64,000 nucleotides of DNA from Streptococcus cristatus AS 1.3089 (GTDB taxonomy: Bacteria > Bacillota > Bacilli > Lactobacillales > Streptococcaceae), in assembly GCF_000385925.1 (NCBI RefSeq), contig NC_021175.1, forward strand, positions 751,501 to 815,500, written 5' to 3'. How positions within the stretch are numbered: the first letter of the stretch is position 1; each line of letters starts with the position of its first letter. A program made the translations under genes and the position numbers. This document shows positions 28,373 to 36,948 of the stretch, one piece after another. A model generated the notes under the pieces. The model did no database searches. It was not told the origin of the DNA and worked only from the letters and a program-made list of their open reading frames with translations.

Positions 28373-29649
28373 GTCAAGAAGTTAAATACGATGTCCATGA
28401 TATGCCAAAACCTGGTTTACTCTTAGGACTTTCATTCCAGCATTTATTCGCCATGTTTGGTGCAACGGTGTTGGTTCCGATTCTGGTGGGAATTGACCCA
28501 GCGGTAGCCCTGTTTTCAAGTGGTTTAGGAACGCTGGCCCACTTAACAGTGACCAAGTACAAAATCCCCGCTTATATGGGTTCCAGCTTTGCTTATATCG
28601 CTGCCATGCAAATCCTAATGAAAACAGATGGGATTGCTGCGGTTGCGCAAGGTGCTATCACGGGTGGTCTAGTCTACTTTATCGTGGCCCTCATTGTGAA
28701 ATTCGCAGGTAACGCCTGGATTGATAAGATTTTGCCACCGGTAGTAGTAGGGCCTATCATCATGGTGATTGGTCTGAGTCTAGCGGGTACAGCCGTTGGC
28801 GATGTGATGTATAAGACTGTTGGAGACCAGAAGGTTTACGATATCACCTACTTTGCTATCGGGATGGTAACCCTCCTCTGTGTCATTCTATTTAACATCT
28901 ACGGTAAGAAAATCGTTGGTATTATTCCGGTACTGCTGGGCTTGATTGTTGGCTATATCTTCGCTCTGATCGTCGGAGCAGTGACAGGTCAGGAGATTAT
29001 CTCTTTTGCTAACGTGACAAAAGCTTCTTGGTTCCATGTTCCGCCGATGAATCTTCCGTTTATAGATTATGATTTTAAATTGTATCCAAGTGCAATCCTA
29101 ACAATGGCACCGATTGCCTTTGTAACGATGACAGAGCACTTTGGGCATGTAATGGTACTGAACAGCTTAACAGGCAAAGATTTCTTTAAAGAGCCTGGTT
29201 TGGATAAGACTTTAGCTGGAGATGGTCTGGCACAGGTTATCGCGGGTATCTTTGGTGCTCCGCCAGTGACTAGCTACGGTGAAAATATCGGGGTGATGGC
29301 GCTCAATAAAATCTACAGTGTTTATGTAATTGCTGGTGCTGCTGTATTGGCGATTATCATGAGTTTTGTCGGAAAAGTGTCTGCCCTGCTCCAATCGATT
29401 CCAAGTCCAGTTTTGGGAGGCATTTCCATCGCCCTCTTCGGAGTAATTGCTTCCAGCGGTTTGAAAATTCTGATTGAAGCGCAAACCAATTTTGACAACA
29501 AAAAGAACCTGCTGATTGCCAGTGTCATTCTGGTATCTGGTATCGGTGGTCTGACCCTGCAACTATCAGGTTTGCAAATTTCAGGGGTTGCTCTATCAAC
29601 TGTTCTGGGAATTGCTCTCTACCTCATCCTGCCAGAACCTAAAAATTAG
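28369..29649 (+). CDS. Uracil permease (NCS2/UraA type)
   Basis: A 426-residue NCS2 nucleobase transporter (UraA/PyrP type), expected to import uracil with protons. It has about 14 hydrophobic segments. Family blocks include [23 protein letters not shown], the substrate-site region [19 protein letters not shown], and [29 protein letters not shown] overlap with pyrR places it in the PyrR-controlled operon, coupling salvage to synthesis. Confidence 0.95.
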   Translation: MSQEVKYDVHDMPKPGLLLGLSFQHLFAMFGATVLVPILVGIDPAVALFSSGLGTLAHLTVTKYKIPAYMGSSFAYIAAMQILMKTDGIAAVAQGAITGGLVYFIVALIVKFAGNAWIDKILPPVVVGPIIMVIGLSLAGTAVGDVMYKTVGDQKVYDITYFAIGMVTLLCVILFNIYGKKIVGIIPVLLGLIVGYIFALIVGAVTGQEIISFANVTKASWFHVPPMNLPFIDYDFKLYPSAILTMAPIAFVTMTEHFGHVMVLNSLTGKDFFKEPGLDKTLAGDGLAQVIAGIFGAPPVTSYGENIGVMALNKIYSVYVIAGAAVLAIIMSFVGKVSALLQSIPSPVLGGISIALFGVIASSGLKILIEAQTNFDNKKNLLIASVILVSGIGGLTLQLSGLQISGVALSTVLGIALYLILPEPKN

Positions 29650-29705
29650 GCTGACGAGATTGCTACATTTGTCCAAAGTTTTTAATATAAAAGGAGTATA
29701 ACATC

Positions 29706-30623
29706 ATGTCATCAAATCAAATCGCACTTAAAAATCTTGTATCTATGGAACACCTTACGAACGAAGAAGTAATGGCTTTGATCAAGCGTGGAATTGAATT
29801 TAAAAACGGCGCAAAGGTCCAGTATGATGAGCAGCATATCATTTCGAATCTTTTCTTTGAACCTTCGACTCGGACTCACAAGGCTTTTGAAGTAGCTGAA
29901 TTAAAACTTGGGTGTGACCTGCTTGACTTTGATGTCAAGACAAGCTCAGTCAATAAGGGAGAAACCTTGTATGACACGATTTTGACTATGTCAGCTCTCG
30001 GTGTTGATGTCTGTGTTATCCGTCACCCCGAGGTGGACTACTATAAAGAATTGGTCGAGAGCCCAACGATTACAACTTCCATCGTAAATGGTGGTGATGG
30101 TTCTGGTCAGCACCCAAGCCAAAGTTTACTTGACTTGATGACAATTTACCAAGAATTCGGTCATTTCGATGGTTTGAAAGTAGCTATCGCTGGTGACCTT
30201 GATCACTCACGTGTAGCCAAGTCTAATATGCAAATCTTGAAACGTCTTGGCGCTGAGCTCTTCTTTGCTGGTCCAGATGAGTGGAGAAGTGCGGAATTTG
30301 CTGATTATGGTAAGTTCGTAACCATTGATGAAGTGATTGACCAAGTGGACGTGATGATGTTCCTTCGTGTGCAGCATGAGCGCCATGACTACAACTCTAT
30401 TTTCTCTAAGGAAAATTATCATAAACTTCATGGGTTGACGCAAGAGCGCTATGATCGTATGAAGGATACCGCTATCCTGATGCACCCAGCGCCTGTCAAT
30501 CGCGATGTAGAAATTGCGGACCATTTGGTTGAAGCTCCAAAATCTCGGATTGTAGAACAAATGACAAATGGCGTCTTTGTCAGAATGGCTATCATTGAGG
30601 CTGTTCTCAAAGGACGAAATTAA
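29706..30623 (+). CDS. pyrB: Aspartate carbamoyltransferase catalytic chain (PyrB)
   Basis: Condenses carbamoyl phosphate with aspartate, the committed step of pyrimidine synthesis. The 305-residue chain has the carbamoyl-phosphate motif FEPSTRT, the [11 protein letters not shown] block, and [12 protein letters not shown] near the C-terminus. An AAAAGGAG site lies upstream. It is third in the pyr operon. Unlike many streptococcal operons, carA/carB do not follow: a terminator comes directly behind it. Confidence 0.97.
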   Translation: MSSNQIALKNLVSMEHLTNEEVMALIKRGIEFKNGAKVQYDEQHIISNLFFEPSTRTHKAFEVAELKLGCDLLDFDVKTSSVNKGETLYDTILTMSALGVDVCVIRHPEVDYYKELVESPTITTSIVNGGDGSGQHPSQSLLDLMTIYQEFGHFDGLKVAIAGDLDHSRVAKSNMQILKRLGAELFFAGPDEWRSAEFADYGKFVTIDEVIDQVDVMMFLRVQHERHDYNSIFSKENYHKLHGLTQERYDRMKDTAILMHPAPVNRDVEIADHLVEAPKSRIVEQMTNGVFVRMAIIEAVLKGRN

Positions 30624-30638
30624 TCTCAAATGTAGCTT

Positions 30639-30683
30639 GGGAGTAGGATTGGACTCTAGAAGGGTCTGCCTATTCCTTTTTTA
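30639..30683 (+). terminator. Terminator after pyrB
   Basis: GGAGTAGG (30639-30646) pairs with CCTATTCC (one G-U pair), with an inner partial stem, then TTTTTT. Confidence 0.7.
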
Positions 30684-30720
30684 AACTTAATCTTAAAGAC
30701 TTATAAAAAACAAATGTTAA

Positions 30721-30769
30721 AATCAAAAGAACTACTCGAAATTATATTTTCTGAGTAGTTCTTTTGATT
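30721..30769. terminator. Bidirectional terminator between pyrB and the ECF gene
   Basis: A 17-bp perfect stem: 30721-30737 pairs with 30753-30769 (CAAAAGAACTACTC / GAGTAGTTCTTTTG at its core). Its last base touches the stop codon of the minus-strand gene. Confidence 0.85.
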
Positions 30770-31335
30770 TATGCATTGCTGGATTTTGCAAAGATTCTTG
30801 GGATGACTTTTTTGAGTTGTGGGATGAAGACGAGACTGACCCCAATAACGATGAGTCGGTCTGCATAGTCGGTTAGAGCTTGGACGATGATGGTGCTGGT
30901 GACCAAATCTAAGCCTAAACCGTGTAAACCCTGAACGATAATACTAGAGCCGCTTGGGGTAATTCCTTTGAAGACAATGACGGTAATCAGAGAGGCCAAA
31001 GCAGTAGCTGGCAGGGAAACTAGAAATGTTTTCCAGAGAAGATTTAGTCTTGGTTTTGAATCAGAAGTGAAAAAGACTGAGACGAGCAGAGCCAAAAGAA
31101 TGGCTACTGGAGAGAAATAAATAGCAGAAATGTCTGTTGTAAAAGCGCTAATAAGAGCACTGGCAACCGCAGTTCCTACTCCGAAAATAGGTCCTAAAAC
31201 AAGGCTGGCTAATATCGTTCCAAACGTATCCAAATAAACAGGAAGTTTTAGAAAAAGTGCGATGTTGGCACCAACATAGTTTAGAGCGATGCAGATAGCT
31301 GTAAATGTAATGGTAAATGGTGATGTTTTTTTCAT
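30769..31335 (-). CDS. ECF transporter S component, probably queuosine-precursor uptake
   Basis: A 188-residue membrane protein with about six helices and the ECF S-component look: an N-terminal TFTAICIALNYVGANIALFLKLPVYLDTFGTILASLVLGPIFG stretch, typical of the ligand-binding L1 loop region. It would use the shared ECF module. It is encoded four bases after a nucleoside hydrolase, both behind a preQ1-I-like riboswitch. The substrate is therefore inferred to be preQ1, queuine or queuosine, as for QueT/QrtT proteins. Sequence alone does not prove the substrate. Confidence 0.8.
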   Translation of the reverse strand: MKKTSPFTITFTAICIALNYVGANIALFLKLPVYLDTFGTILASLVLGPIFGVGTAVASALISAFTTDISAIYFSPVAILLALLVSVFFTSDSKPRLNLLWKTFLVSLPATALASLITVIVFKGITPSGSSIIVQGLHGLGLDLVTSTIIVQALTDYADRLIVIGVSLVFIPQLKKVIPRIFAKSSNA

Positions 31336-31339
31336 AATC

Positions 31340-32317
31340 TTATCCTAAATTTAAAGTTTCTATATCTTGGCAGATGATTTCCTTTGAAATGTTGAGTATC
31401 ACGGAGAGAAAATCCTGAAAGAAGAGGTGGGTGTTTACTTGGGTCAGTACCTTGGCATTGACTTCCTTACCATAAAAATTATAGGCATCAACTAGCGTTT
31501 GTCCCACGGCAATGCCTTCCGTTGCGAGGTCTACGAAGGAGTCAAAGCCTTGACAAAGGTCTTCATGCAGGAAATGGGCAACAGCCAACGGATCGTTGAT
31601 GACACAGCCGATGATATGCTCATACTCCCAATGAAAATCCCAGTAAAAACGAGTGATTTTTCCGACAAAGTCAGCGACTTCAGGATTGATAAAACGCATA
31701 TATTCCAATAGATTAGGCGTCAAGACAATCTTTCGAGTGACATCTAGACCGACCATTTCAATCTTTTTTTCAAGTTTTTCGTAGGTTTCTTGGGCTGCAT
31801 GTGGATCGCACCAGTAGTTGTACTCCGCTACGGGTGAGCAGTTGCCATGCGATTTGTAGCTGCCTCCCATGCTGACAAATCGGTCTAGATGTTGCCCAAG
31901 GTTAGGATTTTTCCTAAGAGCCAAGGCAATATTGGTCAAAGGTCCTAGTGCGATGATAGAAGTATTCTTATTGGTTTGGAAGTAGTCTGCCAGAAAGTCA
32001 TAAGCAGCTTGTGGCTGGGCTTGGGTGGAACTGCTTCTTGTTATCCCGCTTTCCCCCAATCCATCCATGCCGTGGGTGTCCTGAGCAGAGACGAAGTCAC
32101 GAACCAATGGCTTGTCGGCTCCTACATAAACTGGAATATCTAGCCGATTCAGCCTTTCTAGGATTTTAAAGGCATTTTCAAGACCAAGTTCCACTGGGAC
32201 ATTTCCAGCAACTATGGTCAAAGCCATGACCTCTAAGTCAGGGTGTTGCAGGGCATAGAGCAGGGCTAGGCTGTCGTCTATGCCAGGATCGCAGTCAATA
32301 ATAACTTTTCTTTTCAT
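31340..32317 (-). CDS. IUNH-family nucleoside hydrolase, candidate queuosine hydrolase
   Basis: A 325-residue inosine-uridine-preferring nucleoside hydrolase fold protein that cleaves the N-glycosidic bond of a ribonucleoside. The calcium-binding signature IIDCDPGIDDSLAL is at the N-terminus, with IIALGPLTNIALAL, MGG, AEYNYWCDPHAA and a C-terminal INDPLAVAHFL (Asp ligand). The riboswitch upstream and the ECF S component downstream suggest that it releases queuine from queuosine (the QueK role) rather than handling common nucleosides. GGAGGACC precedes the ATG at 32317. Confidence 0.85.
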   Translation of the reverse strand: MKRKVIIDCDPGIDDSLALLYALQHPDLEVMALTIVAGNVPVELGLENAFKILERLNRLDIPVYVGADKPLVRDFVSAQDTHGMDGLGESGITRSSSTQAQPQAAYDFLADYFQTNKNTSIIALGPLTNIALALRKNPNLGQHLDRFVSMGGSYKSHGNCSPVAEYNYWCDPHAAQETYEKLEKKIEMVGLDVTRKIVLTPNLLEYMRFINPEVADFVGKITRFYWDFHWEYEHIIGCVINDPLAVAHFLHEDLCQGFDSFVDLATEGIAVGQTLVDAYNFYGKEVNAKVLTQVNTHLFFQDFLSVILNISKEIICQDIETLNLG

Positions 32318-32330
32318 AGGTCCTCCTTTT

Positions 32331-32366
32331 GAGAAATAAAATAAGGCTGAAACCTCCGTCTCAACC
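32331..32366 (-). terminator. Candidate riboswitch expression-platform terminator
   Basis: On the minus strand GGTTGA pairs with TTCAGCC (one G-U) around an ACGGAGG-type loop, then TTATTTTATTTCTC. It lies between the aptamer and the nucleoside hydrolase start and may be the switched terminator. Confidence 0.5.
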
Positions 32367-32443
32367 TCTCAGTTAGTTCTGCCAAAGCGGCAGGACACCA
32401 GAAAAAACTATGCGCAATTACATTACTTTAGAATATAAGGGTA

Positions 32444-32478
32444 CTTAGTTTTTTATACTGGGAAGTTTGCGAACCAGT
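32444..32478 (-). promoter_or_regulatory. preQ1-I-type riboswitch aptamer
   Basis: The minus strand reads ACTGG, a 12-base loop, CCAGT, then ATAAAAAACTAAG. This is the compact preQ1-I layout: a 5-bp P1, a 12-nt L1 opening with TTC and ending in C, and an A-rich tail identical to the Bacillus aptamer's ATAAAAAACTAA. The short pseudoknot stem P2 is less clear here, because the usual L1 G-A-U partner bases differ. It controls the nucleoside hydrolase and ECF genes. Confidence 0.75.
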
Positions 32479-32510
32479 CCAAAACAAGTGTTTTGAATTA
32501 TGCATTTACT

Positions 32511-32539
32511 ATCATAATGAAAAATCGCCTAAAAGTCAA
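32511..32539 (-). promoter_or_regulatory. Promoter of the riboswitch-controlled operon
   Basis: On the minus strand TTGACT (32534-32539), a 17-base spacer and TATGAT (32511-32516), placing the start about 25 bases before the aptamer. Confidence 0.7.
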
Positions 32540-32557
32540 TGGGAAGGGGGACAAGAA

Positions 32558-32586
32558 TAGTCAGTCTTTTGACTTTATGATATAAT
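32558..32586 (+). promoter_or_regulatory. Promoter of ridA
   Basis: Extended -10 TGATATAAT (TATAAT 32581-32586) with a weak TAGTCA -35 17 bases upstream. It diverges from the nucleoside hydrolase operon. Confidence 0.6.
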
Positions 32587-32616
32587 AAGTAAGATAAAAG
32601 AAATGAGGAGAATACA

Positions 32617-32997
32617 ATGGCAAAAATAGTACAAACAGATAAAGCACCAGCAGCAATCGGACCATACGTCCAAGGAAAAATCGTTGGCAACCTTTTATTT
32701 GCAAGTGGTCAGATTCCTTTGTCACCAGAGACAGGAGAAATTGTAGGTGCAACGATTGAAGAGCAGACTCAGCAGGTTTTGAAAAATGTAGGAGCCATTT
32801 TAGAAGCAGCTGGAACAGATTTTGACCATGTGGTCAAGGCAACCTGCTTCCTAAGTGATATCAATGATTTTGTTCCATTTAATGAAGTCTACAAAACAGC
32901 CTTTAAGAGCGAGTTTCCAGCTCGTTCGGCAGTAGAAGTGGCTCGCTTACCTCGTGATGTTAAAATCGAAATTGAAGTCATTGCCGAGATTGTGTAA
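32617..32997 (+). CDS. ridA: RidA family reactive intermediate deaminase
   Basis: A 126-residue trimeric YjgF/YER057c/UK114 protein that hydrolyses reactive 2-aminoacrylate and related enamines and imines to keto acids and ammonia, protecting PLP enzymes. Typical blocks are AIGPYVQGKIVGNLLFASGQIPL and VVKATCFLSDINDF. The substrate-binding arginine is in FPARSAVEVARLPRD. It is monocistronic, with TGAGGAG upstream and a terminator just downstream. Confidence 0.94.
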   Translation: MAKIVQTDKAPAAIGPYVQGKIVGNLLFASGQIPLSPETGEIVGATIEEQTQQVLKNVGAILEAAGTDFDHVVKATCFLSDINDFVPFNEVYKTAFKSEFPARSAVEVARLPRDVKIEIEVIAEIV

Positions 32998-33006
32998 TAA
33001 ATGCTT

Positions 33007-33034
33007 GGGGCTGGGAAGTTTCCCATCCCTTTTT
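33007..33034 (+). terminator. Terminator after ridA
   Basis: GGG and TGGGAA pair with TTTCCCA and CCC, then TTTTT. Confidence 0.75.
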
Positions 33035-33065
33035 AGAAATAAAATGTTAGACGAAGGGAGAAAGA

Positions 33066-33956
33066 ATGGCTGAACACAAGATTCAATTAGTGATTGTGAC
33101 AGGAATGAGCGGTGCTGGAAAGACAGTTGCTATCCAGTCTTTTGAGGATTTGGGCTATTTTACCATTGATAATATGCCACCGACTCTAGTACCAAAGTTT
33201 TTGCAGCTGGTCGAAGGAACCACTGACAATGACAAACTGGCTCTGGTTGTTGATATGCGGAGTCGTTCCTTCTTTTTGGAGATTCAGGATATTCTGGATG
33301 AGCTGGAAAGAAGTACGGAAATTGATTTTAAAATTCTATTTTTGGATGCGGCTGATAAGGAATTGGTGGCTCGCTATAAAGAAACCCGACGAAGTCATCC
33401 CTTGGCAGCTGACGGGCGGATTTTAGATGGAATAAAGCTGGAGCGTGAACTCTTGGCGCCTCTGAAGAACCTCAGTCAAAATGTCGTTGATACAACGGAT
33501 TTGACGCCACGGGAGCTTAGAAAAACGATTTCTGAACAGTTTTCCAATCAAGATGAAATGCACAGTTTCCGCATTGAGGTTATGAGTTTTGGTTTCAAAT
33601 ACGGCTTGCCTCTGGATGCAGACTTGGTCTTTGATGTGCGTTTCCTGCCAAATCCCTACTATAAACCTGAGCTGCGTAATCAAACAGGATTGGACAAGGA
33701 TGTCTTTGACTATGTCATGAACCATGCGGAGTCTGAAGAATTTTACCAGCATTTACTGGGTCTGATTGAGCCGATTTTGCCGGGCTATCAAAAGGAAGGC
33801 AAGTCCGTACTGACCATCGCGGTCGGCTGCACGGGCGGACAGCACCGTAGCGTAGCCTTTGCGCAACGTTTGGCGGATGATTTAGCAAAAAACTGGCCAG
33901 TCAATGCCAGCCATCGCGACAAAAATCGTCGGAAGGAAACGGTGAACCGCTCATGA
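33066..33956 (+). CDS. rapZ: RapZ/YvcJ family nucleotide-binding protein
   Basis: A 296-residue P-loop protein of the RapZ/YvcJ family. The Walker A motif GMSGAGKT is at residues 13-20. The C-terminal block [16 protein letters not shown] is the conserved RapZ domain. E. coli RapZ is an RNase E adapter for glmS sRNAs; in Firmicutes YvcJ hydrolyses GTP/ATP and influences competence and envelope metabolism. It is first in the conserved rapZ-yvcK-whiA operon, overlapping yvcK by four bases. GAAGGGAG is the ribosome site. Confidence 0.95.
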   Translation: MAEHKIQLVIVTGMSGAGKTVAIQSFEDLGYFTIDNMPPTLVPKFLQLVEGTTDNDKLALVVDMRSRSFFLEIQDILDELERSTEIDFKILFLDAADKELVARYKETRRSHPLAADGRILDGIKLERELLAPLKNLSQNVVDTTDLTPRELRKTISEQFSNQDEMHSFRIEVMSFGFKYGLPLDADLVFDVRFLPNPYYKPELRNQTGLDKDVFDYVMNHAESEEFYQHLLGLIEPILPGYQKEGKSVLTIAVGCTGGQHRSVAFAQRLADDLAKNWPVNASHRDKNRRKETVNRS

Positions 33957-34930
33957 GAAAACCAAGAATCACAGTCATTGGTGGCGGCACAGGAATCTCA
34001 GTTATCTTGGACAGTCTGCGGAAAAAAGAAGTGGAAATCACAGCCATTGTCACAGTAGCAGATGACGGCGGCAGTTCTGGAGAGCTGCGGAAAAATATCC
34101 AACAGCTGACTCCTCCGGGTGATTTGCGAAATGTTTTAGTAGCCATGTCTGACATGCCAAAGTTTTATGAGAAGGTCTTCCAGTATCGCTTTGCCGAAGG
34201 AGACGGTGTTTTGGCAGGTCATCCTCTGGGGAACCTGATTATTGCAGGCATTTCCGAAATGCAGGGCTCTACCTATAACGCCATGCAGCTTCTGACCAAG
34301 TTTTTCCATACAACAGGTAAAATCTACCCCTCAAGCGACACTCCGCTGACTTTGCATGCTGTGTTTACAGATGGAACGGAAGTTGTCGGTGAGAGCAATC
34401 TAGCTAGTAAGGCTGGTATGATTGAGCGGGTCTATGTGACCAATACCTATGATGATGAAAAGCCTGTTGCCAGTAGAAAGGTGGTCCAGAGTATTTTGGA
34501 TAGCGACATGGTGGTACTGGGGCCGGGTTCCCTTTTCACCTCCATCTTGCCAAATCTCGTGATTGAGGAAATTGGTCAAGCCCTCTTAGAGACCAAGGCA
34601 GAAGTGGCCTATGTCTGCAACATTATGACTCAACGCGGCGAAACCGAGCACTTTTCAGACAGCGACCATGTTCAAGTCTTGCATCGTCATCTGGGCAAAA
34701 AGTTCATTGATACTGTCTTGGTCAATATAGAACCGGTCCCGCGCGAGTATATGAATAGCAATAAATTTGATGAATATTTAGTTCAGGTTGATCATAATTT
34801 TCGAGGGCTGCAGGAGCAAGTTCCACGAGTCATTTCCTCGAATTTTCTTCGTTTGGAAAATGGCGGAGCTTTCCATGACGGAGAGTTGCTTGTTGACGAA
34901 TTGATGCAGATTATACAGGTGCGCAAATGA
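33953..34930 (+). CDS. yvcK: YvcK family gluconeogenesis/cell-wall factor
   Basis: A 325-residue CofD-like Rossmann protein. In Firmicutes YvcK binds UDP-GlcNAc-type sugars and supports growth on gluconeogenic carbon and cell-shape control. Hallmarks are [37 protein letters not shown] and [13 protein letters not shown]. It overlaps both neighbours by four bases (ATGA), so translation is tightly coupled in the rapZ-yvcK-whiA operon. Confidence 0.95.
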   Translation: MRKPRITVIGGGTGISVILDSLRKKEVEITAIVTVADDGGSSGELRKNIQQLTPPGDLRNVLVAMSDMPKFYEKVFQYRFAEGDGVLAGHPLGNLIIAGISEMQGSTYNAMQLLTKFFHTTGKIYPSSDTPLTLHAVFTDGTEVVGESNLASKAGMIERVYVTNTYDDEKPVASRKVVQSILDSDMVVLGPGSLFTSILPNLVIEEIGQALLETKAEVAYVCNIMTQRGETEHFSDSDHVQVLHRHLGKKFIDTVLVNIEPVPREYMNSNKFDEYLVQVDHNFRGLQEQVPRVISSNFLRLENGGAFHDGELLVDELMQIIQVRK

Positions 34931-35838
34931 GTTTTACAGTGAAGGTAAAAGAAGAGCTTTTAAGCTTATCTGTAAAAGACAAAAACGAGTTGGCTGCCAT
35001 CATCAAGATGGCTGGTAGCTTGGGAATTTCTTCGTCTGGCCTTACCTTATCCATTTCAACAGAAAATGCTAAGATTGCCCGCCATCTCTATGAGCTGTTG
35101 TTGGAGCTTTATCAGGTCAAGTCAGAAATTCGCCACCATCAGAAGACCAATCTGCGCAAGAATCGCGTTTATACAGTATTTCTGGATCAGAAAGTTGAAG
35201 AAATCCTTTCTGATCTGCACTTGGCTGACTCCTTTTTTGGTATCGAGGCAGGGATTGACAAGGCTATTCTGTCAGATGACGAAGCCAGTCGCTCCTATCT
35301 GAGGGGAGCCTTTCTTGCTAGTGGTAGTATGCGGGAGCCAGACTCGGGCAAGTACCAGCTGGAAATACTGTCCGTTTATCTGGATCATGCTGAGGACTTG
35401 GCTGCCTTGATGCGGCGTTTTCTGCTGGATGCCAAGACCATTGAGCGCAAGAAGGGGGCTGTTACTTATCTGCAGAGAGCTGAGGACATCATGGATTTTC
35501 TCATTGTCATCGGTGCTATGGAAGCCATGGCTGAGTTTGAATCTCTTAAGCTCATGCGGGAAGCGCGCAATGACCTCAATCGCGCCAATAATGCGGAGAC
35601 AGCGAACATCGCTCGCACGGTCACAGCCAGTATGAAAACCATCAACAATATTGCCAAAATCAGCGATAATATCGGCATTGAGAGTTTACCTGTAGACCTG
35701 CAGGAGGTTGCTCAACTTCGTATCCAGCATCCGGACTATTCGATCCAGCAGCTAGCTGATAGTCTGAGCCGGCCTCTAACTAAGAGCGGTGTCAATCATC
35801 GCTTGAGAAAGATCAATAAAATCGCAGATGAATTATAA
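34927..35838 (+). CDS. whiA: WhiA DNA-binding protein
   Basis: A 303-residue protein with an N-terminal LAGLIDADG-endonuclease-like fold lacking catalytic acidic pairs and a C-terminal helix-turn-helix ([35 protein letters not shown]). WhiA affects cell division and chromosome segregation in Gram-positives and is a sporulation regulator in actinomycetes. It is last in the rapZ-yvcK-whiA operon and is closed by a strong terminator directly at the stop. Confidence 0.95.
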   Translation: MSFTVKVKEELLSLSVKDKNELAAIIKMAGSLGISSSGLTLSISTENAKIARHLYELLLELYQVKSEIRHHQKTNLRKNRVYTVFLDQKVEEILSDLHLADSFFGIEAGIDKAILSDDEASRSYLRGAFLASGSMREPDSGKYQLEILSVYLDHAEDLAALMRRFLLDAKTIERKKGAVTYLQRAEDIMDFLIVIGAMEAMAEFESLKLMREARNDLNRANNAETANIARTVTASMKTINNIAKISDNIGIESLPVDLQEVAQLRIQHPDYSIQQLADSLSRPLTKSGVNHRLRKINKIADEL

Positions 35839-35839
35839 A

Positions 35840-35873
35840 AGCTGCTGAGCTTAAGCTCGGCAGCTGTTTTTTA
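35840..35873 (+). terminator. Terminator after whiA
   Basis: AGCTGCTGAGC (35840-35850) pairs with GCTCGGCAGCT around TTAA (one G-U), then GTTTTTTAT. It also overlaps the end of the convergent gene. Confidence 0.9.
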
Positions 35874-36839
35874 TAGGCTTGTAGAATGTTTGGGTTGGAC
35901 TTTTTGATCAGGATAAATATGGTTAATGGCATTGTTGACAGCAGTAGGTGCCTCACCGTGCCCAGTCGCAATTAGGTCAATTTTCCCCTCGTAGCTACAG
36001 CAGTCTCCGGCTGCATAGATACCTGGTACGGAAGTTTCCTGCTTGCTGTTGACCAAAATCTTGTGACGGTTGAGCTCCAAGCCCCAATCTTTGAGATTGC
36101 CGACAGAAGATTTAAAACCGTAGTTAACAAAGAGATGATCCAGAGGCAGAAGCTGGCTTTCTTCTCCTTTGACTTTAATGATTTCCAAGTGGGTTATCTT
36201 GCCGTTTTCGCCGACCAAGCGACTAGGAACAAACGGTGTCTTAATTTCAACGCTAGAAGCCTTGAGTTCTTCCACACTATGCTCTAAAGCCCGAAAGTTG
36301 TCCCGACGATGAACCAGACTGGTTTCTGCAATCTTTTCAAAAGCTAGCGCCCAGTCAACAGCCGAGTCGCCGCCACCCAGAACAACAACCTTTTTGCCAG
36401 CGTACTGGCTGATGTTTGAAACGTGATAGTGGAGGTTGCTGTAGGCTTCAGCATCGTCTAGCTCCAAGGCCCTCGGTTTGAAGGCGCCGCCTCCCATGGC
36501 GATAATAATGGTTTTGGTCTGATGCTGGGCTTTAGAAGTCGTAATGGTGAAGCCATCATCAGATTTGACGATATCCAGCACTGTTTCATTGAGGCAAATC
36601 TCAGTCTGGAAAGTTTCCAGCTGCTCAATCAGACGCTGAGTCAATTCTTCGCCAGTCAAATTAGTAAAGCCCGGCACATCCAGAATCTTCTTCTCTGGGT
36701 AGAGAATGGCCGGCTGACCGCCCAGCTGAGGCAGAGAATCAATGATTTTCACCTTGGCTTGGCGCAAATGAGCGTAAAAAGCTGCGAATAGGCCAACTGG
36801 ACCGCCGCCGACAATCGTAATATCATACAGTTCAGACAT
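35871..36839 (-). CDS. Ferredoxin/flavodoxin-NADP+ reductase, thioredoxin-reductase-like type
   Basis: A 322-residue FAD enzyme of the TrxR-like FNR group (YumC type), which passes electrons between NADPH and ferredoxin or flavodoxin. The FAD motif is ITIVGGGPVGLFAAFYA. The NADP motif is VVLGGGDSAVDWAL, and AAGDCCSYEGKIDLIATGHGEAP closes the FAD site. The redox CxxC of true thioredoxin reductases is absent. The start is MSELYD at 36839, with GAGGGA upstream; the longer reading to 36968 is rejected, as its extra 43 residues are unlike the family and overlap the next gene's 3' end. Confidence 0.92.
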   Translation of the reverse strand: MSELYDITIVGGGPVGLFAAFYAHLRQAKVKIIDSLPQLGGQPAILYPEKKILDVPGFTNLTGEELTQRLIEQLETFQTEICLNETVLDIVKSDDGFTITTSKAQHQTKTIIIAMGGGAFKPRALELDDAEAYSNLHYHVSNISQYAGKKVVVLGGGDSAVDWALAFEKIAETSLVHRRDNFRALEHSVEELKASSVEIKTPFVPSRLVGENGKITHLEIIKVKGEESQLLPLDHLFVNYGFKSSVGNLKDWGLELNRHKILVNSKQETSVPGIYAAGDCCSYEGKIDLIATGHGEAPTAVNNAINHIYPDQKVQPKHSTSL

Positions 36840-36873
36840 AATTTCCCTCAATCTTTTAAAATAAACTAGGATT

Positions 36874-36903
36874 ATTGTATCACAAAAATAGGTTGAAATG
36901 TAA
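36874..36903 (-). promoter_or_regulatory. Promoter of the ferredoxin-NADP reductase gene
   Basis: On the minus strand TTACAT (36898-36903), an 18-base spacer and TACAAT (36874-36879) with a TGA extension. Confidence 0.55.
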
Positions 36904-36924
36904 TTAAATTTTTGTAGGTATTGT

Positions 36925-36947
36925 AAAAGCCCCATCAGGGGCTTAAC
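36925..36947 (-). terminator. Terminator after the RclA/Har-like gene
   Basis: On the minus strand AAGCCCC, loop TGAT, GGGGCTTTT, just behind the stop of the disulfide reductase gene. Confidence 0.75.
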
Positions 36948-36948
36948 A

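Noticed and set aside
32345-32370. TPP riboswitch, suggested by CTGAGA in the minus-strand leader
   Set aside because: The second conserved TPP block is missing, whereas a preQ1-I-like aptamer is present just upstream.
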